DNA from: Veillonella magna DSM 19857
Lineage (GTDB): Bacteria; Bacillota; Negativicutes; Veillonellales; Veillonellaceae
Assembly: GCF_000428745.1 (NCBI RefSeq)
Contig: NZ_AUAN01000003.1
Location: forward strand, 110,797 to 174,796
Reading direction: 5' to 3'
DNA length: 64,000 bases
This document shows positions 17,595 through 25,897 of the stretch, one piece after another; position 1 is the first letter of the stretch, and every line of letters starts with the position of its first letter. The position numbers were made by a program, and so were the translations under genes. The notes under the pieces are model-generated. The model was not told the origin of the DNA, made no database searches, and saw only the letters and a list, made by a program, of their open reading frames with translations.

Positions 17595-19529
17595 ATGGCT
17601 ACCGAAGAGGTAAAAACAGAGCTTCACGAGCCAATTATGTCGCCTCAAAAGGAATACGTGGAAATCAACGGCTACGTTGTATTTTGGGGCTTGTTTTATG
17701 CTGCTTTGTTTGCGTTGGCAGTAGGGTATTTATGTCTTAAAATCGGTCAGACCGTCGATGCGTTTGCACCGGTATCGGTATTGGCTATGGGCATGGCGGT
17801 TATGTTCAAACGCAAAAATGCATTCCCGGAAACGGTGCATATCCAAGCCATTGCCAGCTCCGGCACAAATGTGTTGTGCGGGGCCATGTTTATTTTGCCG
17901 GCTATTTATATTTTGAAAATGCCGAGCTTATCCTTCTTCCAGATGATTGTGCCGATTATTCTCGGCGGTCTTTTGGGTGTGTTCCTGTCCGTTATGTTCC
18001 GGCGGTATTTCTGTGAAGAAATGAATTCCGTATATCCGTTCCCGGCCGGTCGTGCCGCTGCAGAAGTATTGAGCAGCTCTGAAGGCAGTAAGGCAAAGCT
18101 GATGATTGTCAGCGGTACCTTGGCTATGGCATACGACTTTGTATTGAACAGCTTAGGATGGTGGAAGGAAGGGATTTCTTCGGCTGCTTTTTCCTGGGGA
18201 CAGGTACTGGAAGATAAATTAAAGCTGAGCTTCGGTCTTGATAGTGATGCGGCCTTGCTCGGTATCGGGTACTTTACGGGGCTGCGTTACGCAGCTATTA
18301 TTGCGGCCGGTTCCTTCTTCTCCTGGTTTGTATGCGTACCGATCGTATACTACTTAGGTGGTACGCATCCGATGGTGATTGATGGTCAGACGGTGATGTT
18401 GGCGGATGCACCGGTACGTGCCGTATTCAGCAACTATGTACGTCATGTAGGTATCGGTATGCTGGCTATGGCCGGGGTCATCGGTCTTTTGACAATGGCC
18501 GGTGTAGTTAAGGATGTTGTCGTTCGTGCGTTAAAAGATATTTTTACGCCGAATAAGACGGTGCAGGTAGAAATCTTGCGCACGCAGCGCGATTTACCGA
18601 TGTCCGTATTGGCATTAGGTATTATTGCTACTGTCGTTTTATTTGCTATTTTCTTCCATATTTATTACGCGCAAACTTTCTTACAGACGATTTTGGCCTT
18701 CCTTATCGTTTTGATTTTGGGATTCCTGTTGTCTGTAGTAGGTATTAGTTCTATCGCTTTTACCGGTAACGAACCGGTATCGGGGATGACCATCTTTATG
18801 ATTATTCTCTCGGCGGTAGTATTGGCTTCTACCGGTATGACCGGTGATGTCGGTATCATTGCAATCTTAATGATGGCGGCGTTCCTGGGTACCACTATCG
18901 GTGTAGCCGGTAACTTTATGTCGGAATTGAAGGTAGCCTACTTGGTAGGTGCTACGCCGAAACGCATGCAGCTGTGGCAGTTGGTAGGTGTTATCGTATC
19001 TGCTGTTGTGTCCGTAGGCGTATTGCTCTTGTTAAATCATGCATATGGATTTACCGGTCCGGATGCATTGCCGGCACCGCAGGCAAATGCGATGGCAGCT
19101 ATTGTTCAGCCGCTTATGTCCGGCGGCAGCGCTCATTGGCCGTTGTATATGGCCGGTGCTCTTTTCGCCGTTGTACTCTGGATGATTGGTGTGCCGCCGT
19201 TGGCTTTTGCCCTTGGTAGTTACTTGCCAATGGAAATCAACTTACCGGTCTTGGTAGGTGGATTGATTTCTCATTTGGTATCTCACAGCAGTGATGACAA
19301 GGATACTAATGAATTGCGCCTCAGTGAAGGCAGCACCATTGCATCCGGCTTTGTAGCCGGCGGTGCTATCGGTAGTTTAATCAGTGCGGTATTGCGTATC
19401 GCCGGTATCGACTGGTTTGCTAAGGCATGGCATGCTACCCAAGGTGCTACGTATTTGGGCATCGTAATGTACTTAGTACTTTGCGTGTTCATGTATAAGG
19501 TAGCGGTAAAGGTAAAAGCTAAGTTATAA
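17595..19529 (+). CDS. OPT-family oligopeptide transporter
   Basis: This is a 644-residue integral membrane protein of the OPT/YSL superfamily with about 14-16 hydrophobic segments. N-terminal YAALFALAVGYLCLKIGQT and the internal GNEPVSG motif fit bacterial OPT members, which carry peptides or metal chelates; the substrate is unknown. A GGAGG at 17583-17587 precedes the ATG. It begins 37 bases after the men thioesterase, so read-through from the men operon is possible, though no functional link is obvious. Confidence 0.9.
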   Translation: MATEEVKTELHEPIMSPQKEYVEINGYVVFWGLFYAALFALAVGYLCLKIGQTVDAFAPVSVLAMGMAVMFKRKNAFPETVHIQAIASSGTNVLCGAMFILPAIYILKMPSLSFFQMIVPIILGGLLGVFLSVMFRRYFCEEMNSVYPFPAGRAAAEVLSSSEGSKAKLMIVSGTLAMAYDFVLNSLGWWKEGISSAAFSWGQVLEDKLKLSFGLDSDAALLGIGYFTGLRYAAIIAAGSFFSWFVCVPIVYYLGGTHPMVIDGQTVMLADAPVRAVFSNYVRHVGIGMLAMAGVIGLLTMAGVVKDVVVRALKDIFTPNKTVQVEILRTQRDLPMSVLALGIIATVVLFAIFFHIYYAQTFLQTILAFLIVLILGFLLSVVGISSIAFTGNEPVSGMTIFMIILSAVVLASTGMTGDVGIIAILMMAAFLGTTIGVAGNFMSELKVAYLVGATPKRMQLWQLVGVIVSAVVSVGVLLLLNHAYGFTGPDALPAPQANAMAAIVQPLMSGGSAHWPLYMAGALFAVVLWMIGVPPLAFALGSYLPMEINLPVLVGGLISHLVSHSSDDKDTNELRLSEGSTIASGFVAGGAIGSLISAVLRIAGIDWFAKAWHATQGATYLGIVMYLVLCVFMYKVAVKVKAKL

Positions 19530-19530
19530 T

Positions 19531-19605
19531 AACAAAAATAGCCCTCTCCCACTAGGAGGCTCGGTCTTGCGAAGAGCCTCTGCGTGGGAGAGGGTTATTT
19601 TTGTT
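19531..19605. terminator. Bidirectional terminator between convergent genes
   Basis: A 21-bp stem (19531-19551 with 19585-19605, one G-U) has A/T tracts at its base on both strands. It serves the OPT gene (+) and the AEC gene (-), whose stop is at 19614. Confidence 0.92.
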
Positions 19606-19613
19606 ATATTCTC

Positions 19614-20591
19614 TTATACCGGAAAAAGGTAATAGGCAAAGAGTATGGCCAGTGGCATGGTGACGGCCGAGAAGAGGGTGGTGGCCATGACGATTTGCGT
19701 AGCCAACTCCGGATGATTTTTCATTTCAAAGGCGATGAGGGCCGTGTTTACCGCGGAAGGTACGCTATAGCTAATGATGATAGCCTGGGCAGAGATAGGA
19801 TGCACCGGTGAATAGAGGGTGATAAACAAGAGCATCAAGGTGGCAGCAATAATCGGACCGCCGATGAGGCGTAAGGCCGTAGCGACCATAACGTCTTTCT
19901 TTATAAAATTCAAAGGAGTGCGACTCATTTGTACACCTAAGGTCATCATAGCCATACCAACGAAGGCATGAGAGAAGATGCTCAGCGGTGACCAAACCAT
20001 AAGAGTGGTAAGATCGTAGGGAATCCAGCGAGCCAGAACAGCAGCGGGGGCTACATATAGCACCGGCATATGAAAGACCATGCGCAATGCATCGCGTTTA
20101 GTCAGTACGCCGACACCGGCTTGATAAAAGCCCAGCGTATTACAGCTGATGGTTTGGATGATAAAAGAAGCAATAATGGCGACGATGCCTACTTCCACAT
20201 AAGGTGTTTTGCCGTTGACGATGTACGGTACATTGGAAAATACAAAGGTGGCAATGGCAATCCCTATATTGCCTCCATTGTTAAACATGGTAGCATTGCG
20301 GATGATCTGGGTTTTCTTCAAATCATAGCCCAGCAGTTTACTGACGCCGACGCCTACATAACTGTTGCTGATTAAGATGAGCAGGGCACAGAAGAAAATT
20401 TCGATACTTTCCGTTGTTAAATGAGCCGTGTAAATTTGAGTGAACACGTAGGTAGGTAAGAGAATAAAAAAATTCAGCTTACTTAAGGTACGTAAATCCA
20501 ATGTAAATAATTTATCCAATATAAAGCCGGCGAACACCATGATGAGAATCGGCATAACGCTGGTCCAAAAAATATGTATAAACAGTTCCAT
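19614..20591 (-). CDS. AEC-family transporter (auxin efflux carrier type)
   Basis: This is a 325-residue membrane carrier with ten predicted helices, of the family that includes malonate and malate transporters. The N-terminal PILIMVFAGFILDKLF and the central FNNGGNIGIAIATFVF motif (the NxxGN crossover region) are characteristic. A second AEC gene with the same motif pattern lies at 37.7 kb. The substrate is unknown. The ribosome site on the minus strand is AGGAAGG at 20600-20606. Confidence 0.9.
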   Translation of the reverse strand: MELFIHIFWTSVMPILIMVFAGFILDKLFTLDLRTLSKLNFFILLPTYVFTQIYTAHLTTESIEIFFCALLILISNSYVGVGVSKLLGYDLKKTQIIRNATMFNNGGNIGIAIATFVFSNVPYIVNGKTPYVEVGIVAIIASFIIQTISCNTLGFYQAGVGVLTKRDALRMVFHMPVLYVAPAAVLARWIPYDLTTLMVWSPLSIFSHAFVGMAMMTLGVQMSRTPLNFIKKDVMVATALRLIGGPIIAATLMLLFITLYSPVHPISAQAIIISYSVPSAVNTALIAFEMKNHPELATQIVMATTLFSAVTMPLAILFAYYLFPV

Positions 20592-20982
20592 ACATGACTT
20601 CCTTCCTAAGAGAGGGACAACCTCCGTTAATTCTATACCTACACTTGCTATTTATACTATATCACAGTGAAGTAAGAATAAAAATATATTAATTTCCTAT
20701 AGCCGGTATGAAAATATGTACTGCCTACATTCTTTAGTGAGATACTATCATAATGTAGTACCCATAGAAAAGAGAATGCATATAGCCTGTGATTAGCAAA
20801 GATAATTAACTGACAATTTATGCCTATGTGATGAATGAGACGTGCGGAACTGCGTGTTTTGTAGTAATATGGATATGAACAGAAAAATATATATTGTGCT
20901 CTGCTTTTAGAAAGACTGCGATGGCGTATATGATATGGTGATGAGCGGAGCATCAGAGTCGATACGATAAGGAGGTAGTGAG
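20592..20982. other. Divergent intergenic region, AEC gene / modA
   Basis: About 390 bases without a gene. The part near 20.65-20.95 kb is A/T-rich and should carry both divergent promoters. I see no clear ModE palindrome and no Moco-riboswitch structure. A small inverted repeat TGATG/CATCA (20940-20956) lies close to modA. Confidence 0.5.
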
Positions 20983-21774
20983 ATGAATAAGAAATGGTTG
21001 GGGGTAGCATTAAGTGCGTTGTTATTGGTAACGGCCGGTTGCGGGCAAAGCGATGATACAAAAAAAGCGGATGTTTCAAAAGAAACTATTACGGTGTCGG
21101 CAGCAGCCAGCATGCAGGCAGCTATGAATGAGCTGAAGGATGATTACGTGAAGGCACATCATTTGGATGCTTCCCAGATCGCAATTAATTACGGCGGTTC
21201 CGGTACGCTGCGGCAGCAAATAGAGCAGGGGGCACCTACATCCATTTTTATTTCTGCTAACGAAAGTAATATGAGGCTGTTACAAGATAAGAATTTGGTG
21301 GAAAAGGTAAAGCCTTTGACGGCGAACTCATTGGTACTTATCGTTCCCAAAGGTAAGCAGGCCTATAAAATCAGTGATTTAGGAAATGTAAATCGCTTGG
21401 CTATCGGCACGGTTGAAACGGTACCGGCCGGTAAGTATGCAGAAGAAAGTCTTAAAAAATTAGGTGTATGGGAACAAGTACAGCCTAAGCTGGTATATGC
21501 GAAGGATGTAAAAGCAGTAACCGCTTATGTTGCGGAAGCAACAGCGGATGCAGGATTTGTATATAAGACGGATGCCATGGCTTCCAAGGATCGCGTTGCC
21601 ATTACCGATACGGCGCCGGCAGACAGTCACAAGCCGATTATCTATCCTATTGCGTTAGTAACAAAGAACGAAAACCAATTGGCTAAGGATTTTTATGCGT
21701 ATCTGACCAGTGCCGAAGCACAACAGATTTTACAGAAGTACGGATTTACCAGTGTACCGAATGCAGCAAAATAA
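20983..21774 (+). CDS. modA: Molybdate ABC transporter substrate-binding lipoprotein
   Basis: ModA captures molybdate (or tungstate). The signal peptide ends VTAGC with lipidated Cys20. The mature part shows SAAASMQAAMNELKDDY, NYGGSGTLRQQIEQGAPTSIFIS and the C-terminal YPIALVTKNENQ, all typical of ModA. The 263-residue length is normal. An AAGGAGG ribosome site is at 20970-20976. modB follows after 37 bases and modC further on. Confidence 0.95.
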   Translation: MNKKWLGVALSALLLVTAGCGQSDDTKKADVSKETITVSAAASMQAAMNELKDDYVKAHHLDASQIAINYGGSGTLRQQIEQGAPTSIFISANESNMRLLQDKNLVEKVKPLTANSLVLIVPKGKQAYKISDLGNVNRLAIGTVETVPAGKYAEESLKKLGVWEQVQPKLVYAKDVKAVTAYVAEATADAGFVYKTDAMASKDRVAITDTAPADSHKPIIYPIALVTKNENQLAKDFYAYLTSAEAQQILQKYGFTSVPNAAK

Positions 21775-21811
21775 ATGCATAGCGGTAGCTAGCAAGGAGT
21801 AGTTATAAGCT

Positions 21812-22474
21812 ATGAGTCCATTATGGTTGTCGCTGGAGGTTGCTCTCCTGGCATTAGTACATATTATCGTAGTGGGCCTGCTGCTGAATTATATATTGAA
21901 GCGGTATGATGTGAAAGGCAAGGCACTCATCGATTCGGTGTTGACCTTGCCTTTAGTTTTGCCGCCGGTAGTAGTGGGCTTTGCGTTGTTAGTTATTTTT
22001 TCCCCCGGCGGAGCCTTTGGTGCGTGGCTGCAGTCCATAGGAATACAGGTGGTATTCAGCAAAATGGGGGCTGTATTGGCATCATCGATCATCGGCTTTC
22101 CATTATTTTATCAGACAGTGCGGGCAGCGCTAAGTTCGATTGATCCCGCTGTAGAAGATGTGGCTCGTACCTTGGGTGCTTCGGAACTGCGGATTTTCTT
22201 TACTATTTCTATTCCCTTGGCTTGGAAGGGAATTGTGACGGGGGCTATTTTGGCATTTAGTCGAGCATTGGGGGAATTCGGTGCGACGATTTTAATTGCC
22301 GGTAATATTCCGGGGCTTACACGGACCATGCCGCTGGCTATTTATTCTTTAGTGGAAGTAGGCGATTACAGCGGAGCCTTTGCTATTGTCGTTTATATCT
22401 GCGCGCTTACGCTGGGTTTGTTGTGGAGTGTACATCTTATTACCAAGGGCGGTTTATTCGGACAGCGGCGCTGA
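21812..22474 (+). CDS. modB: Molybdate ABC transporter permease
   Basis: This is the membrane subunit of the molybdate importer, 220 residues and five to six helices. The ATPase-contact loop is DVARTLGASELRIFFTISIPLAWKG, followed by the ModB-typical RALGEFGATILIAGNIPG. It lies between modA and modC. The gap to modC is unusually large at 194 bases and holds a repeat array. Confidence 0.95.
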   Translation: MSPLWLSLEVALLALVHIIVVGLLLNYILKRYDVKGKALIDSVLTLPLVLPPVVVGFALLVIFSPGGAFGAWLQSIGIQVVFSKMGAVLASSIIGFPLFYQTVRAALSSIDPAVEDVARTLGASELRIFFTISIPLAWKGIVTGAILAFSRALGEFGATILIAGNIPGLTRTMPLAIYSLVEVGDYSGAFAIVVYICALTLGLLWSVHLITKGGLFGQRR

Positions 22475-22510
22475 TATAATTGTTCTGATCGTTTTGAAGT
22501 GAGCATTTTG

Positions 22511-22600
22511 GGCGTTAGTGTTATTGGTGTTAGTATTATTGGTGTTAGTATTACTAGTGTTAGTATTATTAGTGTTACTATTTTTAGTAGTGTTGCTGTT
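22511..22600. repeat. Six 15-nt tandem repeats between modB and modC
   Basis: Six units of exactly 15 bases begin at 22511, 22526, 22541, 22556, 22571 and 22586 with the pattern GGTGTTAGTATTATT; the last two are degenerate. They contain no plus-strand ATG and are not part of either flanking gene. Confidence 0.88.
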
Positions 22601-22668
22601 TTGAGCGCTAGTCGTTTTAAAGTTAACGGTGCGACGTTGAAGGATGAAGAAATAAGGAGCGATGGAGT

Positions 22669-23295
22669 TTGATATCTTTTGCAATAACAGTGCAGCGCCC
22701 AACGCTGTTAATACAGGCAGAGGGCGTATTGGATACCGGGATTACTACACTAACCGGTTCTTCGGGAAGTGGCAAGTCTACCATCATCAAATCGCTGGCC
22801 GGTTTGGTACGCCCTATTACGGGATGTATTATCCGCAATGATGAGGTATGGGTGGATACGACAAAGAATATTTTTCTGGCTCCGCAGCAACGCTTTGTAG
22901 GTTATATGCCTCAGGGAAATATTGTTTTTCCACACATGTCGGTATATCACAATATTACCTATAGCAAACGCGGTGATGAAGCGTTACTATCCCATATTAT
23001 GAATCGCTTGGGACTTGGTAAGTACAAAGATATAAAGGCAGGCACATTATCGGGCGGTGAGCAACAGAGGGTAGCATTAGGGCGTGCTCTATATGCTAAG
23101 CCGGTAATACTGCTTTTGGATGAACCGTTGTCGGCATTAGATTGGAATTTGCGGGAACAGGTACGCCGGGATTTGGTAGATATAATCGGTGAATGGCAGA
23201 TCCCCTGCTTATGGGTTACTCATGATAAAAATGAAGCTGATGAGGTAGGACAACAGCGATGGCATTGTGAGGCAGGGCAGTTATATACAGAATAA
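22669..23295 (+). CDS. modC: Molybdate ABC transporter ATP-binding protein (short form)
   Basis: This ATPase subunit has 208 residues, with Walker A GSSGSGKST near 31-39, signature LSGGEQQRV and Walker B LLLDEPLSALD. It lacks the C-terminal mop/TOBE molybdate-binding domain of full-length ModC (about 350 residues) and stops after the VTHDKNEADEVG switch region. The start is TTG at 22669, nine bases after AAGGAG (22654-22659); an ATG at 22662 is out of frame. Fixed by its modAB neighbours, though the ATPase alone could suit other oxyanions. Confidence 0.9.
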   Translation: MISFAITVQRPTLLIQAEGVLDTGITTLTGSSGSGKSTIIKSLAGLVRPITGCIIRNDEVWVDTTKNIFLAPQQRFVGYMPQGNIVFPHMSVYHNITYSKRGDEALLSHIMNRLGLGKYKDIKAGTLSGGEQQRVALGRALYAKPVILLLDEPLSALDWNLREQVRRDLVDIIGEWQIPCLWVTHDKNEADEVGQQRWHCEAGQLYTE

Positions 23296-23321
23296 ATAGA
23301 ATGAGAAGCTCATAGATATGA

Positions 23322-23357
23322 AAAAGACCGACGATGGAAAACCACCGTCGGTCTTTT
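23322..23357. terminator. Bidirectional terminator, modC / rubrerythrin
   Basis: A 16-bp stem (23322-23337 with 23342-23357, one G-U) has AAAA and TTTT at its ends and lies between convergent genes. Confidence 0.9.
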
Positions 23358-23453
23358 AGTATGCACTTGCATACATGTAATGCCACTTGGCTATATTGTT
23401 ATATAGTATTGCAACCTTGCGTTCACTATAATCAAGCTACTTAGTAGTTAGAA

Positions 23454-24002
23454 TTAGAGAAGAACGTCGCTATGCTGAGAGAAGTAAGCCTGCGGATGAG
23501 CACATACCGGGCAAACCTGCGGAGCTTCGTTACCTACATGAATGTAACCGCAGTTAGCGCAAATCCAAGCAACCGGCTGTTCGCGTTTGAACACTTTACC
23601 GCCGTTTACATAGCTAAGAAGATCGTTGTAGCGTTCTTCATGACGAGCTTCGATGTTACCAACCTGTTCGAAGAGGTAAGCGATTTTAGCAAAGCCTTCT
23701 TCTTTAGCTACTTTAGCGAATTCCGGATACATTGTAGTGTGTTCGTAGTTTTCACCGGCAGCAGCGTCTTTCAAGTTAACAGCTACGTCAGCGTTAACGT
23801 CGCCACCCTGGAGAAGTTTGAACCAGATTTTAGCATGAGCGCTTTCGTTCAAAGCGGTTTCTTCGAAGTAATCAGCGATTTTGTTCAAGCCTGCTTTACG
23901 AGCTGCAGCAGCATAATACGTGTATTTACGGTTAGCCTGGGATTCACCAGCAAATGCAGCCTGTAAGTTCTGTTCAGTTTTAGTTCCTTTTAATTCTGAC
24001 AT
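23454..24002 (-). CDS. rbr: Rubrerythrin
   Basis: Rubrerythrin is a peroxide-reducing diiron protein of anaerobes. The 182-residue protein has an N-terminal four-helix domain with ligand motifs GESQANRKYTYYA, ETALNESAHAKIW and EQVGNIEARHEERY. The C-terminal rubredoxin domain carries CxxC twice, in WICANCGYIHVG and VCPVCAHP. The start at 24002 follows AAGGAGAG on the minus strand; an upstream in-frame ATG at 24023 overlaps that site. A consensus-like promoter and a Fur/PerR-like palindrome lie upstream. Confidence 0.97.
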   Translation of the reverse strand: MSELKGTKTEQNLQAAFAGESQANRKYTYYAAAARKAGLNKIADYFEETALNESAHAKIWFKLLQGGDVNADVAVNLKDAAAGENYEHTTMYPEFAKVAKEEGFAKIAYLFEQVGNIEARHEERYNDLLSYVNGGKVFKREQPVAWICANCGYIHVGNEAPQVCPVCAHPQAYFSQHSDVLL

Positions 24003-24077
24003 GATAATCTCTCCTTTATGCACTCACATAAACAACAATACATACAAACTTTTAGAATGTAGCAAACAATTCAAATT

Positions 24078-24091
24078 AATGAATAATCATT
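24078..24091. promoter_or_regulatory. Palindrome at the rbr transcription start
   Basis: AATGAATAATCATT matches its own reverse complement at 12 of 14 positions and lies over the predicted rbr start site. It is a candidate PerR/Fur-type operator. Confidence 0.4.
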
Positions 24092-24100
24092 GTTGATTAC

Positions 24101-24129
24101 ATTATAGGACATAGAAATGAGAAAAGCAA
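24101..24129 (-). promoter_or_regulatory. rbr promoter
   Basis: On the minus strand TTGCTT (24129-24124) and TATAAT (24106-24101) are separated by 17 bases. Confidence 0.8.
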
Positions 24130-24165
24130 GTCTTTTTTATCGAATTTTATAAATTTATTTTAAAA

Positions 24166-24180
24166 TGATAATGCTTATCA
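24166..24180. promoter_or_regulatory. Fur-type 7-1-7 box
   Basis: TGATAATGCTTATCA matches the TGATAATnATTATCA consensus at all but one position. It lies upstream of both divergent transcripts. Confidence 0.6.
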
Positions 24181-24250
24181 ATGTAGAGTTTATCTATGTT
24201 TTGGGAATACGTGATAGTAAGATGATGTGCTATGCTCTAACTTTATTAAA

Positions 24251-24265
24251 TGAGAATTAATATCA
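24251..24265. promoter_or_regulatory. Second, weaker Fur-type box
   Basis: TGAGAATTAATATCA matches the 7-1-7 consensus with two deviations. Confidence 0.4.
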
Positions 24266-24445
24266 TATTAAAGAATTCTCTATTGATAATTAACGGAATA
24301 TATTCTTTATATACCATTCAATAAGGTAACTAAACACGCTTTATAATAAGATAACCTACGTTACCGTAACCCGGTTTGTACCGGCGTAGATTAGGAAATC
24401 AAAAAGATAAGCGAAAGGATATACTTGTAACAAGTAAATTATGTC

Positions 24446-24565
24446 GAGTAGCCGGACGAAGCAGATTATGACAAGAAAGGCGGAGCAGAGTAAGATAAGA
24501 AAGATGAAGTAGATTATACCAAGAAAGGTGAAGCGGATACTATCAAAAGAGATGAAGCGGGTAAA
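24446..24565. repeat. Five 24-nt tandem repeats
   Basis: Units of exactly 24 bases begin at 24446, 24470, 24494, 24518 and 24542, centred on ACAAGAAAGNTGAAGC. Read in frame they encode eight-residue units like D-K-K-D-E-V-D-Y, but stop codons interrupt units one and two. Confidence 0.85.
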
Positions 24566-24578
24566 GGCGTATTGAATT

Positions 24579-24607
24579 TTGCATAGGGAAAATAAGAGTG
24601 TTACAAT
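24579..24607 (+). promoter_or_regulatory. Promoter of the DUF951-selD cluster
   Basis: TTGCAT (24579-24584) and TACAAT (24602-24607) are separated by 17 bases, 40 bases before the first gene. Confidence 0.65.
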
Positions 24608-24646
24608 AAGAAAGTAATAAGGTAGCGTATCGTGTAGGAGGCAGTT

Positions 24647-24853
24647 ATGGCATTTGTTAGATATTATGTAGGCGATATAGTAAAAATGAAGAAGACGCAT
24701 CCCTGTGGCAGCGATGAATGGGAAGTGCGACGTATTGGGGTAGATTTTACTATGGTGTGTCGAGGCTGCGGTCACCAAGTTATGATCGCTCGTCCTAAAT
24801 TTGAAAAGGCGGTAAAAAAGATTGTGTCTCGCGGACCGGATGCCAAAGAGTAA
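24647..24853 (+). CDS. DUF951 family protein
   Basis: This 68-residue basic protein belongs to the DUF951 family of unknown function. YVGDIVKMKKTHPCGSDEWEVRRIG, then CRGCGHQVMIARPKFEKAVKKI, is the family pattern; three cysteines (HPCG and CRGCG) could bind metal. An AGGAGG site precedes the ATG. The stop is 15 bases before selD, so they are cotranscribed. In other Firmicutes it sits in unrelated contexts, so a selenium role is not implied by the family. Confidence 0.88.
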   Translation: MAFVRYYVGDIVKMKKTHPCGSDEWEVRRIGVDFTMVCRGCGHQVMIARPKFEKAVKKIVSRGPDAKE

Positions 24854-24868
24854 GAAAGGAAGTGCGAC

Positions 24869-25897
24869 ATGGTTAAGCTTACGACCTATGCAGCCAAGGG
24901 AGGTTGTGCCTGTAAGATAGGGCCGCATATATTGGCAGGTGTGTTACAGCAAGTTCGGGTACCGACGAATGAACATGTGCTGGTAGACATGAAAGGGGCT
25001 GATGATGCCGGCGTGTATCGCTTGACGGATGATGCGGCATTAGTACAGACCCTGGATTTTTTTACGCCCATCGTAGATGATCCTCGTACCTTCGGGCGCA
25101 TTGCGGCGGCAAATAGCGTCAGTGATATTTATGCTATGGGAGGACGGCCGTTGACAGCGATGAATATTGTAGGTTTTCCCGTGCCTTTGGTAGAGCAAGG
25201 TGTATTGACGGAAGTGTTAAACGGGGCGGCGGATATTCTGGAGTCTGCCGGGATTGCAGTGGTAGGCGGACACAGCATTGAAAACGAAACGCCTATTTTT
25301 GGTTTGTCTGTTACCGGAGTGATTCATCCCGACAAGGTATGGAAGAATAGCGGTGCTAAGGTTGGCGATGCATTGATTTTGACTAAGCCTATAGGCACAG
25401 GCATTATGAGCACTGCTTTAAAAGGCGGCGTCTTTGAGAACGGCACGCAAGAGGCGGCAAACAGTATGTTTACACTTAATAAAGCAGCGGCAGAAACGGC
25501 ACAACACTTTACGGTACATGCTTGCACGGATGTGACCGGATTCAGTCTTATGGGACATGGGCGCGAGATGGCGGACGGTAGTGATGTGTCTATTGTTATC
25601 AACACAGCGCAGCTGCCTTTGTTTACGGATACGGTGGAAGCGGCATCTATGGGATTGGTGCCGGCGGCAACGTATGGAAATCGTAAAGCCGTATCGGGCA
25701 TTTGCTTTGCAGAAAACGTAGATGAAGTATGGAGCGATATATGCTTTGACCCGCAGACATCCGGTGGATTGCTGTTGGCGGTGCCGCCGGAGGAAGCCGA
25801 TGATTTAGTGAAGGCCATGCATGAGGCAGGTGTAATTGCAGCAACGCGTATCGGTGAAGTAGTAACGAAAGGAGATTGCGCAGTATATGTCAAGTAA
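24869..25897 (+). CDS. selD: Selenide, water dikinase (selenophosphate synthetase)
   Basis: SelD makes selenophosphate from selenide and ATP. The glycine-rich active loop reads KGGCACK with Cys at the position that is Cys or selenocysteine in the family, followed by the essential Lys16; no in-frame TGA is needed. DDAALVQTLDFFTPIVDDPRTFGRIAAANSVSDIYAMGG is the ATP/Mg-binding core, and GGHSIENETPIFG is conserved. The 342-residue length is normal. It overlaps yedF by 11 bases. Confidence 0.96.
   Translation: MVKLTTYAAKGGCACKIGPHILAGVLQQVRVPTNEHVLVDMKGADDAGVYRLTDDAALVQTLDFFTPIVDDPRTFGRIAAANSVSDIYAMGGRPLTAMNIVGFPVPLVEQGVLTEVLNGAADILESAGIAVVGGHSIENETPIFGLSVTGVIHPDKVWKNSGAKVGDALILTKPIGTGIMSTALKGGVFENGTQEAANSMFTLNKAAAETAQHFTVHACTDVTGFSLMGHGREMADGSDVSIVINTAQLPLFTDTVEAASMGLVPAATYGNRKAVSGICFAENVDEVWSDICFDPQTSGGLLLAVPPEEADDLVKAMHEAGVIAATRIGEVVTKGDCAVYVK

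Larger units (their letters stand above)
24003..24646. other. Divergent intergenic region, rbr / selenium cluster
   Basis: About 640 bases without a gene that I accept. It holds the rbr promoter, three Fur/PerR-like palindromes, a 24-nt tandem-repeat array and a promoter for the DUF951-selD cluster. A 190-codon minus-strand frame crossing it has no ribosome site and runs into the selD gene, so I do not call it. Confidence 0.6.

Noticed and set aside
20983..21079. Minus-strand frames over the modA start
   Set aside because: They overlap a clear lipoprotein gene and lack ribosome sites.
24356..24928. Minus-strand gene opposite the selenium cluster start
   Set aside because: No ribosome site, it runs through the promoter, the DUF951 gene and the selD start, and its sequence looks like an antisense shadow.
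24869..25897. Selenocysteine codon in selD
   Set aside because: The active-site position is an ordinary Cys codon and there is no in-frame TGA.
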